Below, in pieces: positions 1 to 3,007 of a DNA stretch of 5,170 nt. How positions within the stretch are numbered: the first letter of the stretch is position 1; every line of letters begins with the position of its first letter. The notes below the pieces were generated by a model that was not told the origin of the DNA, searched no databases, and was given only the letters and a program-made list of their open reading frames with translations. This DNA is from Oscillospiraceae bacterium (GTDB taxonomy: Bacteria > Bacillota > Clostridia > Oscillospirales > Ruminococcaceae): the NCBI GenBank assembly GCA_031285945.1, contig JAITVF010000170.1:1-5170 (forward strand). The letters are read 5' to 3'. The translations under genes were made by a program, and so were the position numbers.

Positions 1-27
1 AAATTCGATGCCGTATGGCCATGCCCG

Positions 28-80
28 CTATAGCAATTGTAGATAAGACCTTTTCCGCTCATTTCTTACAATTGCTATAG
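28..80. repeat. 14-bp perfect inverted repeat at the glycosylase stop codon
   Basis: The arm at 28-41 (CTATAGCAATTGTA) is the exact reverse complement of 67-80, with 25 nt between them. The TAG stop of the minus-strand glycosylase (75-77) lies inside the right arm, so the hairpin would form at the very 3' end of that mRNA. On the minus strand the hairpin is not followed by a T-run (the next bases are GC-rich), so it does not look like an ordinary intrinsic terminator. It could protect the 3' end of the mRNA, or be the remnant of a small palindromic repeat. The inverted repeat is certain; its role is not. Confidence 0.7.
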
Positions 81-905
81 GCTCATCCGCGCGTAATGGA
101 ACAGGTACTGCTGGGCAATTCCCGCAACGGGCGCAATCTCCTCGGGCAGCCCGCCGGGGAACCAGGCCTCAAGCGCCCGCCCGATCCATACGTCTACCGG
201 GACGCACTCCGCCCTGCCGCAGCCGTAAAGAAGAGTGCAGGCGGCAACCTTTGGCCCCACGCCGCGCACTGTTTTTAAAAGGCGAAGACTCTCCTCCAGG
301 GGGAGCAGGGAAAGCTCGCGGAGGGGCAGCTCGCCCGAAAGGGTTTTTTGGGCGGCGTCTACAAGATACCCTGCCCGAAAGCCGCTGCGAACCGGCGAAA
401 GGTCCTCGGCGGTTTTACCCGCAAAGGCCTGCGGCTGGGGAAAGGCGTAGCCGCCGCCGGCAAGCTGCTCGCCCAGCAGCTCGCAGAGCCTTTTGACAAG
501 CCCCCCGATTCTTGGAATATTGTTGTTCTGGCTTAGAATAAAGGTGCATAGCGTCTCGAAGGGCTCCTGGCGCAAAACACGCAGTCCGGGGGAATATTCG
601 ACCGCCCTCCTCAGTGGCTCAAAGGGCGAAAACAGCTCTTTGAGCGCGCCGTAATCCCGCCCAAGATCGAAGTAGCCCCTCCAAAGGCTTAAGAATTCAG
701 CCTCTCCCCCGCCGTGGATGCGAAGGGAGTCGCCTTGCTGGCTAAGCCTTCTGCGCAGGCCGCAAACGATCCCCTCGTAGGTATTATCCGCGAGCCGTTC
801 CCAGCGAAAGCACTGGCCGCATTCAAGAGTCTCGCGCAGGCTAAAATTTTTAAGGCCGGTTAATATGTAATCGCCGCCGTCGCAAAAAGCTCCCGAGTAA
901 TCCAT
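75..905 (-). CDS. ogg: 8-oxoguanine DNA glycosylase/AP lyase (OGG family, HhH-GPD)
   Basis: This 276-residue base-excision repair enzyme is expected to remove 8-oxoguanine paired with cytosine and to nick the resulting abasic site by its lyase activity. The N-terminal OGG domain shows CGQCFRW (29-35), matching the GQxFRW signature. SQNNNIPRI (125-133) corresponds to the Asn-rich loop that grips the estranged cytosine in OGG1. The helix-hairpin-helix is at about 209-225 (VRGVGPKVAAC) with Lys219 as the Schiff-base lysine. It is followed by VPVDVWIGR (236-243) with Asp238 as the conserved catalytic aspartate. The C-terminal AQQYLFHYAR segment is typical of the family. Length fits bacterial OGG enzymes such as the clostridial ones. 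The start is supported by AAAGGTGG (916-923), 10 nt upstream; an ATG within that gap is out of frame. It is transcribed divergently from the other genes. All key residues are present, so it should be active. Function is inferred from motifs only. Confidence 0.93.
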   Translation of the reverse strand: MDYSGAFCDGGDYILTGLKNFSLRETLECGQCFRWERLADNTYEGIVCGLRRRLSQQGDSLRIHGGGEAEFLSLWRGYFDLGRDYGALKELFSPFEPLRRAVEYSPGLRVLRQEPFETLCTFILSQNNNIPRIGGLVKRLCELLGEQLAGGGYAFPQPQAFAGKTAEDLSPVRSGFRAGYLVDAAQKTLSGELPLRELSLLPLEESLRLLKTVRGVGPKVAACTLLYGCGRAECVPVDVWIGRALEAWFPGGLPEEIAPVAGIAQQYLFHYARMSL

Positions 906-941
906 AGCAATGCATCCACCTTTGTATAATTCTATTTTAAG

Positions 942-950
942 ATTATAACA
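942..950 (-). promoter_or_regulatory. Extended -10 promoter of the glycosylase gene
   Basis: On the minus strand this reads TGTTATAAT: a perfect TATAAT (942-947) preceded by the TGn extension recognised by the housekeeping sigma factor. No good -35 hexamer lies at 16-18 bp, as is common for extended -10 promoters. Transcription would start near 935, giving a leader of about 30 nt that contains the AAAGGTGG ribosome-binding site (916-923). Position and orientation fit the glycosylase gene well. Confidence 0.6.
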
Positions 951-1442
951 AAGGACAGGCGGCGGTGAGTGAATAGAATGTAAAATTTCCTTTTATCATA
1001 AGCTTTTTGTGGCGAGCTAATTACGTAAAGGCGGGTAAACTATCCGTTGAACTCCCCGACTATTCATAGGCGCTGCATAATAGAATTTTACATATAAAAT
1101 TTTTGAATGACGCAGCAAAACGGACTTTCCACATTTTCAACTGAGTTTTCAACAGGTAATCATCATCTTGGGGAAAGCTTGCCGATTACATTAAGTATAA
1201 TATGCATAATCGGCCTGAATAGGCTTAAGCGCAGTTGGGGCCCGTCACGCCTCATGCGTGGCAAAAGCGCAATATGCATACGGTTGTGCCTGTGTCAATC
1301 ACTATATAGTGTAGTTTATTAAAATGCAGAGAACAAAATATCGAGTCTAGGAAGATATATCCTTATAAGGGGGAATATTACATATAGGACCGGGGATAAT
1401 ACCGGAGTGAGACGTTTACCGCTAAGAAGACGGAGTTAAGCT
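951..1442. other. Intergenic region of ~490 bp without a convincing gene
   Basis: The stretch is AT-rich with no reading frame that has both a ribosome-binding site and coding-like composition. What it holds: TTACGTAA (1021-1028, perfect palindrome); three adjacent degenerate DnaA-box-like 9-mers (1125-1133, 1134-1142, 1146-1154; 6-7 of 9 matches each to TTATCCACA); the 10-mer AATATGCATA twice (1199-1208 and 1271-1280); a perfect 12-bp palindrome (1300-1311); and a perfect 10-bp palindrome (1361-1370). A TATAAT at 1196-1201 lacks a partner -35 or TGn extension. The last ~130 bp must include the leader of the small plus-strand gene at 1443, but I could not identify its promoter with confidence, nor any known riboswitch or RNA gene. 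Confidence 0.5.
1300..1311. promoter_or_regulatory. Perfect 12-bp palindrome, possible operator
   Basis: CACTATATAGTG is a perfect dyad about 130 bp upstream of the small plus-strand gene. A second perfect dyad, CCTTATAAGG, lies at 1361-1370, nearer to the gene. Either could be a repressor site for the promoter of the small gene, but no matching promoter is clear. The reverse strand of the adjoining 1294-1299 reads TTGACA, a perfect -35 hexamer, with only a poor -10 (CATATT at 1271-1276) and no gene in that direction nearby. The palindromes are certain; any function is a guess. Confidence 0.25.
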
Positions 1443-1703
1443 ATGGTCAAGGGGATAAACCGCAACGTAATAGAAATATCGGATACGGGCAGCGAGCTTT
1501 TTGAGCGCGCCATCCTGTTTGTTAAGCCAGACAGGAACGACACAGCCACCGAGCACCTGGAGGCCTCGGCCTGGATGTTTTTGAAAAAGACCTCGCTGCG
1601 CCGCAGAATGCTTTTTCGCCGAGCCCATTTAATTCGCTGGGCGGGATACCTGCTGGCCCTTCTCGTAGGGGCCGGGCTTAGCGCGCTCGCCTTAGGGCTA
1701 TGA
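1443..1703 (+). CDS. Small hypothetical protein with C-terminal membrane anchor
   Basis: The 86-residue protein is of unknown function. The first ~30 residues form a compact block (KGINRNVIEI...ISDTGSELFERAILFVKP) of mixed beta/alpha character. A Lys/Arg-rich segment follows (49-66: KKTSLRRRMLFRR and on). Residues ~65-85 form one hydrophobic stretch (WAGYLLALLVGAGLSALALG) that reads as a membrane helix, so the positive side would keep the N-terminal block in the cytoplasm. No signal peptide is seen. The start is supported by GGAG (1432-1435), 7 nt upstream. Codon use matches the neighbouring genes (many GCC, CTG, GGC, AAG). From memory it resembles short, unnamed proteins of Clostridia, but I cannot confirm that here. 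It stands alone: about 360 bp separate it from the next gene. An overlapping minus-strand frame is slightly longer, but it lacks comparable support. Confidence 0.72.
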   Translation: MVKGINRNVIEISDTGSELFERAILFVKPDRNDTATEHLEASAWMFLKKTSLRRRMLFRRAHLIRWAGYLLALLVGAGLSALALGL

Positions 1704-1722
1704 TTTAGGCGGCATGTCATAT

Positions 1723-1785
1723 GGGGGCTAGCATTGCTCCCCGCGCCTTATCCGCACAGGGCGGGCGATTTGGCCCGCAACGGGG
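1723..1785 (+). other. GC-rich fold-prone region after the small gene
   Basis: Several short complementary blocks sit close together just after the small gene. GCGGGC (1761-1766) pairs with GCCCGC (1773-1778) across a 6-nt loop. CCCCG (1739-1743) can pair with CGGGG (1781-1785), enclosing that hairpin. GGGGG (1723-1727) offers a competing partner for the same CCCC block. The final block is followed by TAAAAAA, not a T-run, so this is not a standard intrinsic terminator on the plus strand. It may be a 3' structure of the small mRNA, a factor-dependent end, or chance pairing in GC-rich DNA. Confidence 0.3.
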
Positions 1786-1822
1786 TAAAAAAGTGTTGGC
1801 GGCATATATCAAAGAGTAAAAT

Positions 1823-1901
1823 TCTATGTTATAATAAGCAAAAGGCGCTTATTATAAAGATTTAAGACGGCCCGCCTTCGGCGATGGCCAATTATAGCAC
1901 A
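1823..1901. repeat. Tandem repeat copy 1 (~79 bp, two hairpins)
   Basis: This is the first of two near-identical direct copies (period 90 bp). It starts with a TGTTATAAT block (1827-1835). Inside is a dyad of two 11-nt arms, TTATAATAAGC at 1829-1839 and its complement at 1847-1857, around a 7-nt loop. A second hairpin at 1869-1889 pairs GGCC-CGCC with GGCG-GGCC around TTC, with an AT bulge. The copy ends with GGCCAATTATAGCACA. No reading frame uses it. The paired, structured design resembles intergenic palindromic repeats (REP or MITE-like) or a duplicated regulatory unit. Confidence 0.85.
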
Positions 1902-1912
1902 GCCGCTTCGCG

Positions 1913-1990
1913 TCTATGTTATAATAAGCAAAAGGCGCTTATTATAAAGATTTAGACGGCCCGCCTTCGGCGATGGCCAATTATAACACA
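1913..1990. repeat. Tandem repeat copy 2 (~78 bp, two hairpins)
   Basis: This copy matches copy 1 except for one deleted A (TTTAAGAC becomes TTTAGAC) and one G-to-A change near the end. An 11-nt spacer (1902-1912) separates the two. The AT-rich dyad is at 1919-1929/1937-1947 and the GC-rich hairpin at 1958-1978, both fully kept. The TGTTATAAT block (1917-1925) is an extended -10 candidate about 130 bp upstream of the methyltransferase start, lying partly inside the dyad. If it is used, the dyad could act as an operator or as a 5' hairpin of the transcript. Confidence 0.85.
1917..1925 (+). promoter_or_regulatory. Candidate extended -10 for the methyltransferase gene
   Basis: TGTTATAAT is identical to the extended -10 assigned to the glycosylase gene and occurs in both tandem repeat copies (also 1827-1835). 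No matching -35 is seen at 16-18 bp. Transcription from here would give a leader of roughly 130 nt carrying the GC-rich hairpin (1958-1978) and the 1994-2017 hairpin before the ribosome-binding site at 2046-2050. The same sequence is also part of the repeat's dyad, so it may be structural rather than a promoter. Confidence 0.35.
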
Positions 1991-1993
1991 TAA

Positions 1994-2026
1994 ATACCGC
2001 TATATTAGCCGCGGTATACATATTTT
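1994..2026 (+). terminator. Weak hairpin with T-run ahead of the methyltransferase gene
   Basis: ATACCGC (1994-2000) is complementary to GCGGTAT (2011-2017) across a 10-nt loop, and five Ts follow at 2022-2026 after ACATA. The stem is only 7 bp and the T-run starts late, so it would be a weak intrinsic terminator. It could end transcripts from upstream, or act as an attenuator in a leader starting within the repeats, since it lies 36 nt before the methyltransferase start codon. Confidence 0.35.
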
Positions 2027-2061
2027 TCTGCCCCGGCGCGGCGGGAAGGAATTCTATAATT

Positions 2062-2805
2062 ATGGATCAGGATTACATTTACGGGCGCAGGCCGGTGGCT
2101 GAGCTGCTTTCGAGCGACAGGCCGGTCGAGTGCCTTATGATTCAGAAGGGGACCGAGGGAGGCGCGGGCAAGCTTATAGCCCTGGCCAAGGCAAGGGGGG
2201 TTCCCGTAAAGACCGCCGACGTTAAAAGGCTGGACGAGCTGAGTGGAGGCGGCAGGCATCAGGGAGCGGTCGCGCTGACGGGCGCTCAGTCCTACGTTGA
2301 GCTTGAGGATATTCTGGGCGCCGGGCGGGACAAGCCCCTGCTCCTGGTTCTCGCCGACGGGATCGAGGATCCCCACAACCTGGGCGCTCTGATACGTACC
2401 GCCGAGTCGGCGGGGGCCCACGGGCTCATTTTGCCGTCGAGGCGGAGCGCGGGGCTTTCCGGCGTGGTGGCCAAGGCCTCGGCGGGCGCGATTATGCACC
2501 TTCCGGCGGCAAGGGTGGCGGGTCTGCCCGAAACGATAGAAAAGCTTAAAAAGGCGGGGATCTGGGTATACGGCGCCGACATGGCGGGGGAGCCCTACGA
2601 CCAAACCGATTTTTCCGGGCCGGTAGCGCTGGTTATGGGGGGAGAGGGAAAGGGCCTGGGCCGCCTTGTGAAAGAGCGGTGCGACAGGCTCGTGTCCATT
2701 CCCATGCGGGGCAGGACCGAAGCCCTCAACGTATCGGTGGCGGCGGGGATTATCCTGTACGAGATAGCCCGCCAGAGGGACAAAGCCGCCGGGAAGGACG
2801 GCTGA
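2062..2805 (+). CDS. rlmB: 23S rRNA 2'-O-ribose methyltransferase, SpoU/TrmH family (RlmB-like)
   Basis: This 247-residue enzyme is expected to transfer a methyl group from S-adenosylmethionine to a ribose 2'-OH. RlmB modifies G2251 of 23S rRNA in the peptidyl-transferase region. Residues 4-75 form the SpoU substrate-binding domain (YIYGRRPVAELL, then GGRHQGAVAL at 62-71). The SPOUT knot domain follows with all three family motifs. Motif 1 is around DPHNLGALIRTAES (103-116), with Asn106 and the catalytic-type Arg112. Motif 2 is GGEGKGL (193-199). Motif 3 is IPMRGRTEALNVSVA (213-227), with Glu220 and Asn223. The length is normal. The start follows AAGGA (2046-2050) by 11 nt. The N-terminal domain and the ADGIEDPHN block favour RlmB over tRNA TrmH, but exact substrate cannot be settled from sequence alone. 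In many Firmicutes rlmB follows cysS and mrnC; neither is upstream here. Confidence 0.92.
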   Translation: MDQDYIYGRRPVAELLSSDRPVECLMIQKGTEGGAGKLIALAKARGVPVKTADVKRLDELSGGGRHQGAVALTGAQSYVELEDILGAGRDKPLLLVLADGIEDPHNLGALIRTAESAGAHGLILPSRRSAGLSGVVAKASAGAIMHLPAARVAGLPETIEKLKKAGIWVYGADMAGEPYDQTDFSGPVALVMGGEGKGLGRLVKERCDRLVSIPMRGRTEALNVSVAAGIILYEIARQRDKAAGKDG

Positions 2806-2824
2806 ACAGGCACTGTGTATATAT

Positions 2825-2977
2825 AGTCGATTAGCTCCAAAACTGCCTCATCTCCCGGGCTTATTTTTCGCCTGACTGCGTTCTCTCGCTAGATGGGCGC
2901 CAGCCCACTGTTGTCGCCGGCCTTGCAGGGCGAAAAAAATCCTCTGGGAGCCGAGACGCTTTTGAAGCTTATCGACT
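2825..2977. repeat. 153-bp imperfect palindrome (probable MITE-like or REP-like element)
   Basis: The ends read AGTCGAT and ATCGACT. Comparing the left arm from 2825 with the reverse complement of the right arm from 2977, 16 of the first 18 positions and 31 of the first 44 match without gaps. A further TTTTTCGCC block matches with one indel. The centre is a small hairpin, TGGGC (2894-2898) with GCCCA (2903-2907), so the symmetry axis lies at about 2901, exactly the midpoint. The whole element can therefore fold into one long stem. It contains no plausible gene and fills most of the gap between the methyltransferase and the ATPase-like gene. I see no clear target-site duplication and no terminator T-run at its outer end. 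It ends about 12 nt before the next ribosome-binding site. Confidence 0.75.
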
Positions 2978-3007
2978 GTAATCTCCGCGAAAGGAATGGC
3001 CTGTTGT

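Noticed and set aside
1107..1322. 71-codon plus-strand open frame in the intergenic region
   Set aside because: No ribosome-binding site precedes its ATG, the codon use differs from the real genes, and the protein is low-quality sequence with no recognisable domain.
1387..1440. Possible riboswitch or structured leader before the small gene
   Set aside because: CCGG-GGATAATA-CCGG gives only a 4-bp stem and no known riboswitch consensus could be matched.
1436..1720. 94-codon minus-strand frame opposite the small membrane protein gene
   Set aside because: It is antisense to the better-supported plus-strand gene, which has GGAG at proper spacing, host-like codon use and a clear membrane helix.
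1080..1827. Possible transposon bounded by a 12-nt inverted match (1080-1091 and 1816-1827)
   Set aside because: The match (ATAGAATTTTAC and its complement) is AT-rich, does not extend, has no target-site duplication and encloses no transposase; similar words recur elsewhere in the intergenic DNA.
2005..2604. 199-codon minus-strand frame over the methyltransferase gene
   Set aside because: It is antisense to a gene with all three SpoU motifs; long antisense frames are expected in GC-rich coding DNA.
2920..2945. Intrinsic terminator between rlmB and the next gene
   Set aside because: The short CGCC/GGCG stem is followed on the plus strand by an A-run, not a T-run, and the A-run lies on the wrong side for a minus-strand terminator; it is better explained as part of the palindromic element.
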